From the NCBI RefSeq assembly GCF_000193635.1, contig NZ_AEKT01000031.1, forward strand, positions 1 through 64,000: a DNA stretch of 64,000 nt, written 5' to 3'. The position numbers and the translations under genes are program-made. Below are positions 52,086-62,100 of the stretch, piece after piece (position 1 is the stretch's first letter; every line of letters begins with the position of its first letter). The DNA is from Weissella cibaria KACC 11862. GTDB taxonomy: Bacteria; Bacillota; Bacilli; Lactobacillales; Lactobacillaceae. Under the pieces are notes generated by a model. The model was not told the origin of the DNA, made no database searches, and saw nothing but the letters and a program-made list of their open reading frames with translations.

Positions 52086-52467
52086 TCTCTTTCTCCCGTT
52101 GTTCATTCACATACTTTTCATAACGCGCAATCTTAAAGTTAACCCCATCTAGGCTCGCTTCACGCATTGCAATCTGATCATAAATATCTTGACGGTGCGC
52201 TACTAACATTGCCAATCTTTTGGGAATTGTTGCATCTCCTTCAACAATCCAATCAACATACTGCTTAATTTGGCCAATGGTCATGTCCGTGTTCTTCAAA
52301 TGTTGAATCGTCTTCAGCAATGAGATTTGCATTTCCGTAAAAACACGACGATCTGCCTCGTCACGTTCAATAAACGGCAAAAGCCCCCGTTTATCGTAAA
52401 AACGCAACGTCGATTCCGGCACGCCAAACATTTCAGCCGTCTCACCAATTGTGTAAGTTTTCGCCAT
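52078..52467 (-). CDS. MerR-family transcriptional regulator
   Basis: A 129-residue regulator. The HTH is YTIGETAEMFGVPESTLRFYDKRGLL (residues 5-30), followed by a dimer helix. It lacks the cysteines of metal-sensing MerR proteins, so an organic or oxidative signal is likely. It controls, by inference, its own operon with the SDR from a 19-bp-spaced promoter. Confidence 0.87.
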   Translation of the reverse strand: MAKTYTIGETAEMFGVPESTLRFYDKRGLLPFIERDEADRRVFTEMQISLLKTIQHLKNTDMTIGQIKQYVDWIVEGDATIPKRLAMLVAHRQDIYDQIAMREASLDGVNFKIARYEKYVNEQREKEND

Positions 52468-52496
52468 TCATTCACCTCACTAACTTTGTGTACACT

Positions 52497-52527
52497 ACTA
52501 TATCAGTTAAACCTCGGTTTAAGTCAA
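52497..52527 (-). promoter_or_regulatory. MerR-type promoter with 19-bp spacer
   Basis: On the minus strand: TTGACT, 19 nt, TATAGT. The spacer contains the dyad TTAAACCGAGGTTTAA. The over-long spacer with a central dyad is diagnostic of MerR activation by DNA untwisting. Confidence 0.8.
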
Positions 52528-52546
52528 ACATTTCTTCTCCAGCAAA

Positions 52547-52716
52547 CAAAACGGCCGTCAGTTGGGAGTCTGACGGCCGTTTCGGATCAAGTCGCATGGG
52601 CTTGCGACGATCTATATCGTTTAAGGAGTATTCAGGTTGTCACCTGAAAAAGTAGAAAGAATTATGAATAGGGTTTTTTCTATGGGTTTGTTGATTAGGT
52701 GGGTTCCCTTTCAACA
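52547..52716 (-). ncRNA. Small-RNA-like element B, paralogue of A
   Basis: About 170 nt on the minus strand after TATGAT (52723-52728). The 5' 20 nt (GATTAATTGTGTTGAAAGGG) nearly match element A. The second hairpin is CAGGT/ACCTG, the third GTCGCA/TGCGAC with loop AGCCCA, and the terminator CGGCCGTCAG/CTGACGGCCG with loop ACTCCCAA. Stems differ from element A by paired changes, while the C-rich loops, ACTCCT linker and GATC flanks are kept. It ends about 20 bp before the MerR promoter. Confidence 0.72.
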
Positions 52717-52778
52717 CAATTAATCATATGACGATTAGCTTAAGGCAAAACTAACGGCAACTAAAAGCTAGCTTAACT

Positions 52779-53408
52779 TCACTGAATCGGCCGTAAAATA
52801 ATTTGATTCCCATCTGTTTTAACTTCAAATGTCGTCTCGGCACCATGCGGTAACATCGACGCTGGCATTTCAAAATCAAAGTCAATCTTATCTGCATGTC
52901 GTACCGGCCGAACCCGTTCAACAGCCAACTGCACTTGATTGTGCCATTGCATCAGCACCCGCAAGTCTTGGCGCGAATACACAGTTTGGTCAGAAACCGC
53001 AAATAGCTGATCGATAATAAACGCATTGACATTCCGCAACATTGCAATCCGACGACTCGCTGAAGTTGTCGGCAAATTACCGGTTTCATATTGTTCAATA
53101 CTAGCCCGCGAAAGTCCTAATAACGTCGCGAACCCACGTTGTGAAATTCCAATCTTGTGTCGAATTAATTTAATTTCATCTTGATATACCAGATGATGCA
53201 CCTTGGCGTATGCCCTATACACGGCTTCTAACCGTTCGTCATCTAATTTTTGATCAAAAACCACTTCTCCCGTTTTCTGATAACGACGTTCAGCAACATT
53301 AGTAACTGTCACTTCTTCCCCACGTACTTTCGTCGTTACATCAACTAACACAACTTCTGTATCAGATTCTGGTACCACAGTATCTAAGCTCTCAATATAG
53401 TACGTCAT
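52779..53408 (-). CDS. HTH antitoxin-like protein (MqsA/XRE type)
   Basis: A 209-residue protein with a central XRE-type HTH (ISQRGFATLLGLSRASIEQYETG, near residues 88-110). The arrangement resembles MqsA antitoxins, but the N-terminal zinc-binding cysteines are absent. A beta-rich C-terminus ends ETTFEVKTDGNQIILRP. Its ATG overlaps the toxin stop by 4 bp, and AAGGAG precedes it. It is probably the antitoxin and autoregulator of the broken toxin gene upstream. Confidence 0.75.
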   Translation of the reverse strand: MTYYIESLDTVVPESDTEVVLVDVTTKVRGEEVTVTNVAERRYQKTGEVVFDQKLDDERLEAVYRAYAKVHHLVYQDEIKLIRHKIGISQRGFATLLGLSRASIEQYETGNLPTTSASRRIAMLRNVNAFIIDQLFAVSDQTVYSRQDLRVLMQWHNQVQLAVERVRPVRHADKIDFDFEMPASMLPHGAETTFEVKTDGNQIILRPIQ

Positions 53409-53743
53409 TTATTCTCCTTAGATTCATGTATTGAAATGATGAATAACATCTCTAACCTGATTTGTAACTTGAAATATAAGCCGCGCTGCCCCTCACGTCT
53501 GATGAACACCCAAATCCATTCACCTTCATGATTCCGATCCGGATCGGGACCTTTAACATACTCAGCAAACGTTAACGCCGCAACCATACGTTAAATTGTC
53601 CCAATTCGCAGGCCATAGCTCTCAATAAAGTCTAAATTTACCTGTCGCGGTACAATAACCACTCGATTCTGAGCAATCAGATTATTTGAATTGGCTAAAA
53701 ACGTTTCAACTAGTTGCCGTGACGAGCTATTGAATAAACCCAT
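53405..53743 (-). pseudogene. MqsR-family toxin split by an in-frame stop
   Basis: From the ATG at 53743 (SD GAGGGA) the frame runs 50 codons (MGLFNSSSRQLVETFLANSN... ending GLRIGTI), meets TAA at 53591-53593, and continues in the same frame for 61 more codons containing YVKGPDPDRNHEGEWIWVF and LYFKLQI...ISIHES. Together these match the length and motif order of MqsR-type mRNA interferases. The TAA is one base from CAA, GAA or AAA. The C-terminal half begins with its own ATG, so a residual fragment might be made. Confidence 0.78.
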
Positions 53744-53764
53744 GTATCCCTCATTTCCTAAATC

Positions 53765-53797
53765 ATATCATTGCCCTAAATTTAGGGCAATGATATA
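53765..53797. promoter_or_regulatory. Perfect palindrome upstream of the TA pair
   Basis: ATATCATTGCCCTAAA followed directly by its reverse complement: a perfect 32-bp palindrome 22 bp before the toxin start. It is probably the autoregulatory operator of the antitoxin; a cruciform role cannot be excluded. Confidence 0.65.
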
Positions 53798-53908
53798 GCG
53801 CGTTGTGTTTATCACAGCAGCTATCGATCACGTCGGAGGTCTTAACCCGCTGACATTCCCAGTCTGCTTTATCTAATACAGACAATGAGATTAGTTATTT
53901 TTCCAAAA

Positions 53909-53945
53909 CAAAAAAGACTGGGACAGCAGTCACTGTCTCAGTCTC
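53909..53945 (-). terminator. Terminator of the ABC-2 exporter operon
   Basis: GACTGGGACAG pairs with CTGTCTCAGTC; a T-run follows on the minus strand. The core matches the third hairpin of the 215-bp repeat. Confidence 0.85.
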
Positions 53946-53946
53946 C

Positions 53947-55554
53947 TTATACCAAGTCACGTTTTTTAAAACCAATATAACCGACAATCAGCAACACGAC
54001 AGCTAATCCGCATAACCAACTACTACGAACAACCGACAAGCTAACAACCGGCACATTGTAGGTCCAGCCATACGGCGACAGTTTTAATGCCCACATTGGC
54101 AAATCCATGAGATTCTTCATGTAGGTCATTAAAAACATCACGCCCGCGTAGCCGTAAATTAACCCAAACCAACGCGGTGCCCATCCCAGTAACACAGCCG
54201 CAATTGCTATAAGCACTGCGATACTTGGCACATAACCTACCAGAGCTTGTTGCATCATGGTCACATCCATTGGCACTGTCAGAACCATATTAGCGGTAAA
54301 CCAAACGATCATAAAGGCCACCCCCCACAAGCAAAGTGCCACAATCATTGCACCACTAACATACGTCGCATAGAGTTTAAGACGCGTTAATCGCATGCCA
54401 CCGAGTAAGTCGTATGCCCCACGGACGGTGTCTGTATGAAACCGTTGCATCACATTTAGCCCGGCCAAGATGGCCAAGAAACTAATAAACATGCTAACCA
54501 TCACCAAAAAGTGTCGGTAGATGGCATGATGCATGCTCGCTTCAAGTTGCGCGCCGATAATTTTAGTTAGCTGCGGGTTATCAATCATCATCGTACCCAC
54601 CTCATGAAACAAGCTACCAAACATAGCGCCAAAAAATGCCAAGCCGACCAACCACGTCAACACTAGTCGGGCTTGCAAACGCACAAATAAACTCGTAAAC
54701 CCACGTAACCAAACGGTCGCCCGTTGCCGACCGCGCCCTGCAAATTGGATTAGCCCAGCGTTAATGTCCCGCCCGTTAACGAGCGCTAACGCAATCAAGC
54801 CCAATACAATCGCAAACCAGCCTTGCGTTAAAATTGCCCCCGCTCGGTTATCTGCGAAAATGCGAGCACTTTCAAGCCAATTTAATGGTGACAACCATCG
54901 CCATTCCGCGGCTCGACGAACGTCAATCACCGCACGCAGCACATACATTACCGCAATGACACCATATCCAATGGCATTAACTGAGCGAGATTCCGCGAAT
55001 AATTGGCTTAATACCAAGGTGATACCGGCCACCATGAGGCCAAACGTCCCCAATAATGTCGCAAAAAGTATCGCGCCGCCACTGGTTGCACCATGCATGG
55101 GAATTAGCACCACCCCAATTCCCATCGTCATGGTCATCAAAACATTCACACCCAGCACTTCAAAAATCGTTGCTAAGACCGGCGTAGTCGCCGTTGTGAC
55201 ACCTCCTCGAATCAGTTCTGTTTCACCGGACTCTTCCATTTGACGAGTACCGCGAACCACCAGTTGTACGTTCATCAAACCCATTAATACCGCCATAATC
55301 GGCAGCATGATTGCGGCATATACGATTGCAACAGTATACTGCGATAATTCTGGCATCCGTGCGAACATGGCCGTCATCATGGGCGTTCGTAACATGGTTA
55401 GCAATTGATCTAATGTTTCCGGCGAATTATATAAATCCGCTAATTTTAGCGCACCAGACACAATCAGGCTAAAATTCACCAATAGCCAAACGATGATTAC
55501 GCGATAATCACTTTTTAAATTAGCCCCTAACAACCACCACATATTACGATTCAT
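53947..55554 (-). CDS. ABC-2 exporter permease
   Basis: A 535-residue membrane protein with about twelve hydrophobic segments, built as two six-helix halves, like permeases of the antibiotic (polyketide-type) exporter family. It overlaps the ATPase gene by 11 bp. The ATG at 55554 is preferred because of the GGGGG stretch nine nt upstream. Confidence 0.82.
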   Translation of the reverse strand: MNRNMWWLLGANLKSDYRVIIVWLLVNFSLIVSGALKLADLYNSPETLDQLLTMLRTPMMTAMFARMPELSQYTVAIVYAAIMLPIMAVLMGLMNVQLVVRGTRQMEESGETELIRGGVTTATTPVLATIFEVLGVNVLMTMTMGIGVVLIPMHGATSGGAILFATLLGTFGLMVAGITLVLSQLFAESRSVNAIGYGVIAVMYVLRAVIDVRRAAEWRWLSPLNWLESARIFADNRAGAILTQGWFAIVLGLIALALVNGRDINAGLIQFAGRGRQRATVWLRGFTSLFVRLQARLVLTWLVGLAFFGAMFGSLFHEVGTMMIDNPQLTKIIGAQLEASMHHAIYRHFLVMVSMFISFLAILAGLNVMQRFHTDTVRGAYDLLGGMRLTRLKLYATYVSGAMIVALCLWGVAFMIVWFTANMVLTVPMDVTMMQQALVGYVPSIAVLIAIAAVLLGWAPRWFGLIYGYAGVMFLMTYMKNLMDLPMWALKLSPYGWTYNVPVVSLSVVRSSWLCGLAVVLLIVGYIGFKKRDLV

Positions 55555-56437
55555 GCGCCACAGCCCCCGTATCATAATATTGCATGAATAAATCTTCTAG
55601 CGTTGGTGGCGTGACCTTCAAATCCGTTACGCCTGCCGTCACTAATGCCGTCATTGTTTTAGGTAATAACGCACGGGCTACCGTAAAGGAAATTTCGCCA
55701 TTTAATTCTTGATGAAACTTCGGATAATCCTGAAACGGTGTCCAATCCTGGACTTGCGCATTAATACGCAGGGCCGCGTGCTCTTGCAAATCAGTCAAGG
55801 AACCAACTTCAACAATCCGTCCTTGCCGAATCACTGCCACACAGTCCACGACCTTTTCAACCTCCGATAAAATGTGTGAACTAAGTAGCACTGTTTTCCC
55901 CGCCTGCTTTAACGCTAATATCTGATCTTGAAAATTGCGCGCCTGGAGGGGGTCGAGACCACTCGTTGGCTCATCAAAGATATACAAGTCAACATTTGCA
56001 CTAAACGCTGCAATTAACGCCACCTTTTGTCGATTACCTTTCGAGTACGTGCGGTTCTTCTTACGCGGATCTAATTCGAATAATTTAATCAAATCATCAA
56101 CTCGTTTTGTCCGGGCATGACCACCCATCCGCAACAGCAAATCAATCGTTTCGCCACCGGTTAAATTAGGCCATAGATAAACATCCCCTGGCACATAAGC
56201 AATATGTTTATGGGTATCCAATACATTGCCCGTTGCGTCTTCACCCATCAACTTAATCGTGCCACTGTCACGCTTCAACAAACCAAGTACTGAGCGGATT
56301 GTCGTTGTTTTGCCAGCTCCATTCGGTCCTAAAAAGCCAAACACTTGGCCTTGGTTAACTGTAAATGAGACATCCGACAAGGCTTGGAACTTGCCGAACG
56401 TCTTATTTAGATGTGATATTTCCAATACTTTCGTCAT
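55544..56437 (-). CDS. ABC-2 exporter ATP-binding protein
   Basis: A 297-residue ATPase of the drug-resistance (DrrA-like) type: Walker A GPNGAGKTT, degenerate signature YSKGNRQKV, Walker B LYIFDEPTSGLD, and the switch SSHILSE. The about 70-residue C-terminal extension is typical. Partner of the permease it overlaps. Confidence 0.88.
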   Translation of the reverse strand: MTKVLEISHLNKTFGKFQALSDVSFTVNQGQVFGFLGPNGAGKTTTIRSVLGLLKRDSGTIKLMGEDATGNVLDTHKHIAYVPGDVYLWPNLTGGETIDLLLRMGGHARTKRVDDLIKLFELDPRKKNRTYSKGNRQKVALIAAFSANVDLYIFDEPTSGLDPLQARNFQDQILALKQAGKTVLLSSHILSEVEKVVDCVAVIRQGRIVEVGSLTDLQEHAALRINAQVQDWTPFQDYPKFHQELNGEISFTVARALLPKTMTALVTAGVTDLKVTPPTLEDLFMQYYDTGAVAHES

Positions 56438-56499
56438 ATTTCATCCCATTTCTTCTGAATATACCTACTGTATCGAAAAAATATTGTCGAACCGCAATC

Positions 56500-56526
56500 A
56501 AAAAGCGAGATTCGCATGAATCTCGC
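56500..56526 (-). terminator. Terminator of the 56.5 kb permease
   Basis: GCGAGATTC/GAATCTCGC with loop GCAT, followed by TTTTT on the minus strand. Confidence 0.85.
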
Positions 56527-56533
56527 CTATCAT

Positions 56534-57811
56534 TTAATGTCGTCGTTGTTCAAAACTGTAAATTGCGGTGCCCAAGATCGCAAAGCCAACCCCGACCAAA
56601 ACGGTCGTAAAGGCAAAAGTTGTAAATAAATACGCAACAACCAAGCATGTTAAGTAGGTTAACCACCTACCACCTGGTAGTTCAAAGCCAGTCGGCAATG
56701 TTTTATCGTTGCGCAACTTCAGTGAAGCAAAAATCGTGCCTAAGTACTGGACAAAATCACTCAACACAATGAGCTTAATCAAAAACAAATAGCTGCCACT
56801 TAAAATCAAACCACCCGCAATCAACATCGTTAATAACACCGCGCCGACGGGAGCCCCATAACGATTCGTCCGCGATAACTCCCGTGGCAAAAAGCCACGT
56901 TCACGTGCCATCGAGGCCAGTTCAATTGGCGAGTTGAACGAAGTTGCAATCGCTACCCCAATAATTGAAAGCATCATGCCAGTAATAATAACCGTACGGC
57001 CAATACGTCCCAAAATAGTATTGAAAATATCAGCAACCGGTAATGACGAGCCAGCCAATCCGGGACCCAAAACTGACATTGCCACCAACTGCATCAATAC
57101 GAAAATAGCTGTGGTGGCAAGCATGACCGTCAAGATGGCGCGCGGCAACATTTTACCAGGGTTCTTCATCTCTTTCGCTGCAATTGGGATTAAAGAAAAA
57201 CCGGTAAACATGTAAAGGGCGTTCCCAAAGGCCCCTGAAAAGTCCGCCACCGGCTTGGCTTGTGCCACCGCAAAATGATCAACATGCCCAAGAACAAACC
57301 AGACTACCGTCGCGATGAAGACCGCCACAATCACCCCAATTTTAATTAAACTCGACATATCATCAATACGACTCGAAATTCCCGTGCCAAACAGGTTCAT
57401 AATAATTAGCAACGTCATAATCGTTAAGGCCAAGCCGTTATAAACCACTGGTGTGCCAACGGCCGGCACCAAACCGGTCAATGTTTTTAAAAACGCTGCC
57501 GATTCGGCACTGATGGTAATTACCCCAAATAACCAACCAAACCAGCCGACTAAGAAACCTGGATAATGGCCAAACGCCTTTAAGGTATACACCCACGCGC
57601 CACCATCTTCATCAATCCTGGATGACATCACCGCATAATGCATGGCGATTAATGTCGCCGCAATGCCTGCTAATGCAATCGCAAGCAAAACGAGTTGCCC
57701 ACCTTGTTTATACATCGTACTTGGCAGCAAAAACAAGCCACCACCAATGACCCCATTTACGCCTAAGAGCACCACGCTGGGGAACCCGATGCCCGCTTTC
57801 ATCTTTTTCAT
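56534..57811 (-). CDS. APC-superfamily permease
   Basis: A 425-residue transporter with about twelve membrane segments. GFPSVVLLGVNGVIGGGLFLLP (residues 9-30) is the APC N-terminal motif. It resembles the amino-acid/polyamine or glutamate:GABA-like branches; the substrate is unknown. It is monocistronic. Confidence 0.85.
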   Translation of the reverse strand: MKKMKAGIGFPSVVLLGVNGVIGGGLFLLPSTMYKQGGQLVLLAIALAGIAATLIAMHYAVMSSRIDEDGGAWVYTLKAFGHYPGFLVGWFGWLFGVITISAESAAFLKTLTGLVPAVGTPVVYNGLALTIMTLLIIMNLFGTGISSRIDDMSSLIKIGVIVAVFIATVVWFVLGHVDHFAVAQAKPVADFSGAFGNALYMFTGFSLIPIAAKEMKNPGKMLPRAILTVMLATTAIFVLMQLVAMSVLGPGLAGSSLPVADIFNTILGRIGRTVIITGMMLSIIGVAIATSFNSPIELASMARERGFLPRELSRTNRYGAPVGAVLLTMLIAGGLILSGSYLFLIKLIVLSDFVQYLGTIFASLKLRNDKTLPTGFELPGGRWLTYLTCLVVAYLFTTFAFTTVLVGVGFAILGTAIYSFEQRRH

Positions 57812-57923
57812 ACGTTTGCATCCCCCTTATGCCGTTAGTCTACGCTTAATTCGTGCCTTTTTCATTTACAACCTGGTAAGACAGGACGATAATAATCGCA
57901 ACAAAGCAAAGGAGGCCACGAAC

Positions 57924-58307
57924 ATGACCACATTAGGAACATACGAGACGTTGGCACACGCCTACAACAACACAAGCACGATTACTTACCCAATCGAAGA
58001 AACGCTCTCAGTGGGCACTTATAAGGTTATCGATCAAGATGGCCTTCAAATGCACATTACGAATGCGATTGATGGTGTGACTGAAATCCGCTTTGATGCC
58101 GATGCGGATGACCGCCGTTACCCTGGCACCTTCCAAGGATTTGAATTTGGGATGAACTGGACACACCCATCATTTATCGGGGCCTTTTTGAAGGCAAAGC
58201 GCACGCCCGGCCAGCACTTCCTTGGTGACAACGGCACGGCTGCATACGATGCCATCGTTGATGAAAACAATCATTTGACGGTAGCCTTGACCCCATCTGC
58301 TAACTAA
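57924..58307 (+). CDS. Uncharacterised small protein, paralogue of the 5.1 kb gene
   Basis: A 127-residue acidic soluble protein. AGGAGG fixes the ATG at 57924; the open frame upstream to 57642 is antisense to the permease gene. The centre (FDADADDRRYPGTFQGFEFG, then MNWTHPSFIGAFLKA) and tail align with the 5.1 kb protein. No known domain. Confidence 0.75.
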   Translation: MTTLGTYETLAHAYNNTSTITYPIEETLSVGTYKVIDQDGLQMHITNAIDGVTEIRFDADADDRRYPGTFQGFEFGMNWTHPSFIGAFLKAKRTPGQHFLGDNGTAAYDAIVDENNHLTVALTPSAN

Positions 58308-58372
58308 AGTACATTGCAATTTTTGTCCAGTCCCCGTATGCTAACTGAAACAACACTTATCGGAGGGACGTT

Positions 58373-59143
58373 ATGGCAAGTCGGACACAACGTCGACAAA
58401 AACGACACCCACTACGTAAGCTAGGCCAGCTACTATTGGGCGGATTATTGCTTTTGCTGTTGGCTGGCGCGGGTTATGCAACATATGTTATCCACCAGGC
58501 ACCAACTATTACGCAGGCAAAACTGCAGGCCAACCCTGGTGATGAAAACAATCAAATCTATGTGCGCTATGACAGTATTCCGGAAAACTATCGCAATGCC
58601 GTCATTGCGACAGAGGATCGCTCGTTTGAATCAAACAACGGCGTCAATATGGGCGGGCTATTCAACCTCATTACGTCAAATGTGATGGCACAGTTCGGCG
58701 ACGGTACTGCTCGCGGTGGTTCATCCATTACGCAACAGTTGGTCAAATTAACCGCTTTTTCAACTTCAAAAGCGGATCAAACACCCCGTCGAAAAATTCA
58801 AGAAATCTATCTGGCCTTGCAGTTGACGAAAAACTTCAGCAAGCCACAGATTTTTGAGTATTACGCTAATAAGATCTATGAAGGTCATGAATTATATGGC
58901 GCGCAAACCATTGCGTATTATTACTTTGGCGAGCCATTAAGCAGTTTGACACTTTCTCAAACCGCGATAATCGCCGGCTTAGGCCAAAGTCCAACCAACT
59001 TTAATCTGTATACCAATCCAGATTTAGTGGCACGGCGCCGAAATATCGTATTAGCTGCGATGCTCGATGATAACAAAATTAACCATCATGAATACGAAGA
59101 GGCAAAAGCAACCAGCGTTACTGACGGACTTTTGCCTCGTTAA
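58373..59143 (+). CDS. Monofunctional peptidoglycan glycosyltransferase (GT51)
   Basis: A 256-residue protein with a basic N-terminus and one membrane anchor (about residues 21-42). The GT51 motifs are IATEDRSFESNNGVN with the catalytic glutamate (near residue 83) and RGGSSITQQLVKL (near 118). There is no transpeptidase domain, so it polymerises lipid II glycan strands only. GGAGGG precedes the ATG and a terminator follows. Confidence 0.88.
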   Translation: MASRTQRRQKRHPLRKLGQLLLGGLLLLLLAGAGYATYVIHQAPTITQAKLQANPGDENNQIYVRYDSIPENYRNAVIATEDRSFESNNGVNMGGLFNLITSNVMAQFGDGTARGGSSITQQLVKLTAFSTSKADQTPRRKIQEIYLALQLTKNFSKPQIFEYYANKIYEGHELYGAQTIAYYYFGEPLSSLTLSQTAIIAGLGQSPTNFNLYTNPDLVARRRNIVLAAMLDDNKINHHEYEEAKATSVTDGLLPR

Positions 59144-59145
59144 CG

Positions 59146-59179
59146 AAAAAATCCGCGAATTGCACTTCGCGGATTTTTT
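59146..59179. terminator. Bidirectional terminator
   Basis: AAAAAATCCGCGAA pairs with TTCGCGGATTTTTT between the GT51 gene and carB, which converge. Confidence 0.9.
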
Positions 59180-59188
59180 GTTTGTCAG

Positions 59189-62100
59189 TCATTCATTTTG
59201 CGACTGATACGCTTGTAAAAATGCGTAGGCTGTAGCTGCCGACGTGAATACCGGCAGTTGTTTATTCATCGCGTCATGCCAAAGTGTCATCTGTTGATCT
59301 GCTTGCGGTGATGCCACCGGTATCTTGCGGGTATCAATCAGCACATCACCTTGTTCAACCCGTTCACACTGGCGCCGGGTCTTAAAACCGGCGTTAACGA
59401 AAGCCAACTCAAGTGCAACGGCTTCTTGGTCATCGTCTGTTAACAAGACCGCAACCCCTGGCGTCGCTGGCACCTTTATGCCGGCGCTGGTAAAAGCCTT
59501 GTAGAGTGCCACGTCGAACGTCTCGGCACGCCCCATCGCTTCACCCGTTGATTTCATCTCCGGACCCAATAATTGGGTGACGCCTGGTAATTTACTGAAT
59601 GAAAAAACAGGCGCTTTAACCGCCACCGTGGTTGGCACTTGCTGCACACCATCCTGATAGCCTAAGTCTGCTAATTTCGTCCCGAGCATCACTTGCGTCG
59701 CCAATTGCGCTAATGGTACGTCAGTCACTTTTGAGATAAATGGCACCGTACGCGACGCCCGTGGATTCACTTCGATAACATAGGCCGTGTCGTCTTGAAT
59801 CACAAATTGCACATTTAACAAACCGACAATTTGCAATTCGCGGGCTAGCGCTGTCGCAGCTGCAATCATCTTTGCTTGTCGTGATTCTGAAAGCACCTGT
59901 GGTGGATAGACACTCATCGAGTCACCTGAATGAATACCGGCTGGTTCAATGTGCTCCATAACCCCTGGCGTCACAACGGTTTCACCGTCACTTAAGACAT
60001 CTAGTTCTGCCTCCATGCCAACCACGTATTGGTCAATTAATACGGGGTGATCATGGGACACCGCCACGGCCCGACTCATATAATCGGCCAAAGCTGCCTC
60101 GTTAGTGACAATTTCCATTGCACGACCACCCAATACATAGCTTGGTCGAACTAACACCGGATAACCAATTGATTTAGCAATCTTCACCGCTTCCTTGACC
60201 GTCGTCGCCGTTTGACCAATTGGTTGTGGCAACTGTAGCTTTTCAATGACTTGATTAAACGATGCCCGATCTTCCGCGCGATTCAAGTCTGCCACTGAGG
60301 TTCCCAGTATATTAATCCCGTGCTTTTCTAAATCAGCAGCTAAATTAATGGCCGTTTGACCACCAAATTGCACGATAACGCCCACCGGCTGTTCTAGCGC
60401 CACCACTTCACGCACATCCTCAAACGTTAACGGCTCAAAATACAACTTATCCGAAATTGAAAAATCAGTTGAGACAGTTTCCGGATTTGAATTCATCACA
60501 ATCGCTTCGTACCCCGCTGATTGTATCGCCTTGACCGCATGCACGGTCGCATAATCGAACTCAACCCCCTGCCCAATTCGAATCGGACCAGAACCAATTA
60601 CCAATACCGATGGCCGTTGGGTTACCCGGGCTTCATTCTCTTTACCATACGTTGCATAATAGTACGGCGTCACCGCGTCAAATTCGCCTGCTACCGTATC
60701 AACCATTTTATAGACAGGTTTTATGTCATGGTCGATTCGTAACTGCCAAACATCATCGCTTGTCCACTGCCAAAGTTCAGCAATTGTGGCATCCGCAAAA
60801 CCGCGCCGTTTTGCCAACGCAAGCATCGTGCTATCACCTGGCGCTTGTTGTAGTTGTTGCGCAAGCGTCACAATGTTCACGAGCTTATCTAGAAAATAAT
60901 TATCAATTTTGGTAGCGTCGTGTAATTCAGTTGGTGTCACACCACGACGCAATAGTTCGGCCAACATAAACAACCGATCATCACGAGCCGGCCATAAATG
61001 GGCCAACAATTCTGAGGTTGCCCACTCCTCATACTGCACATCGTTTAATCCGGTCACCCCAATTTCTAACGATCGGATTGCTTTCAAAAGTGCCTCTTCT
61101 AAATTCCGCCCGATTGCCATAACTTCGCCGGTCGCCTTCATCTGTGTGCCCAACTGTCGGTTAGCTGTTTTAAATTTATCAAATGGCCATCGTGGAATTT
61201 TGACAATCACATAATCCAAGGCTGGCTCAAAGTCCGCCAAAGTCGTCTCTGTCACCGGATTTTTGATTTCGTCCAAGGATAATCCCACGGCAATTTTGGC
61301 TGCCATCTTCGCAATCGGGTACCCCGTCGCTTTTGACGCCAGTGCAGACGAGCGACTAACCCGCGGATTAACTTCAATGATGGCGTATTTGTCACTGTCA
61401 GGTGCCAACGCCATTTGAATATTTACCCCACCGGCAATATCCAATGCGCGAATAATTTTTAATGCCGCATCACGCAACATCTGATAATCCACATCCGATA
61501 ATGTTTGAACCGGCGCAACGACAATTGAATCGCCCGTGTGAATCCCAACTGGATCAAAATTTTCCATCGACGCCACAATCAAGGCATTGTCCTTTGTGTC
61601 GCGCATGACCTCAAACTCGATTTCTTTGTAGCCCGCAATGGATTCCTCAATTAGCACCTGTGTAACCGGTGAAAGATCCAACCCGTGTTGGGTAATTTGA
61701 ACCAATTCCGCTTCGTTCTGGGCGATTCCCCCACCGGACCCACCCAACGTATAAGCAGGACGTACAATAACCGGATACCCCTGCACATCAGCAAACTGAA
61801 CAGCCTCCGCTACCGTGACGGCGATGGCCGATGCAGGCACCGGTTCACCCAATTCAGTCATTAAATCACGAAACTGTTCGCGATCTTCAGCCGCTTCAAT
61901 TGCTGATAACTTCGTACCAATCAATTCCACATTGTATTCATCTAATATGCCACTCTCTGCCAACTCCTTCGCCATGTTCAACCCGGTTTGGCCACCTAGC
62001 GTTGGTAATAAGGCATCTGGTTTTTCCTGCTGAATAATCGTCTGTAAGGATGCTAGGGTCAGTGGTTCAATATAAACCTTATCTGCCGTTTCTTTATCGG

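Noticed and set aside
57642-57923. Long open frame extending the 57.9 kb gene upstream
   Set aside because: It is antisense to the permease gene; AGGAGG places the start at 57924.
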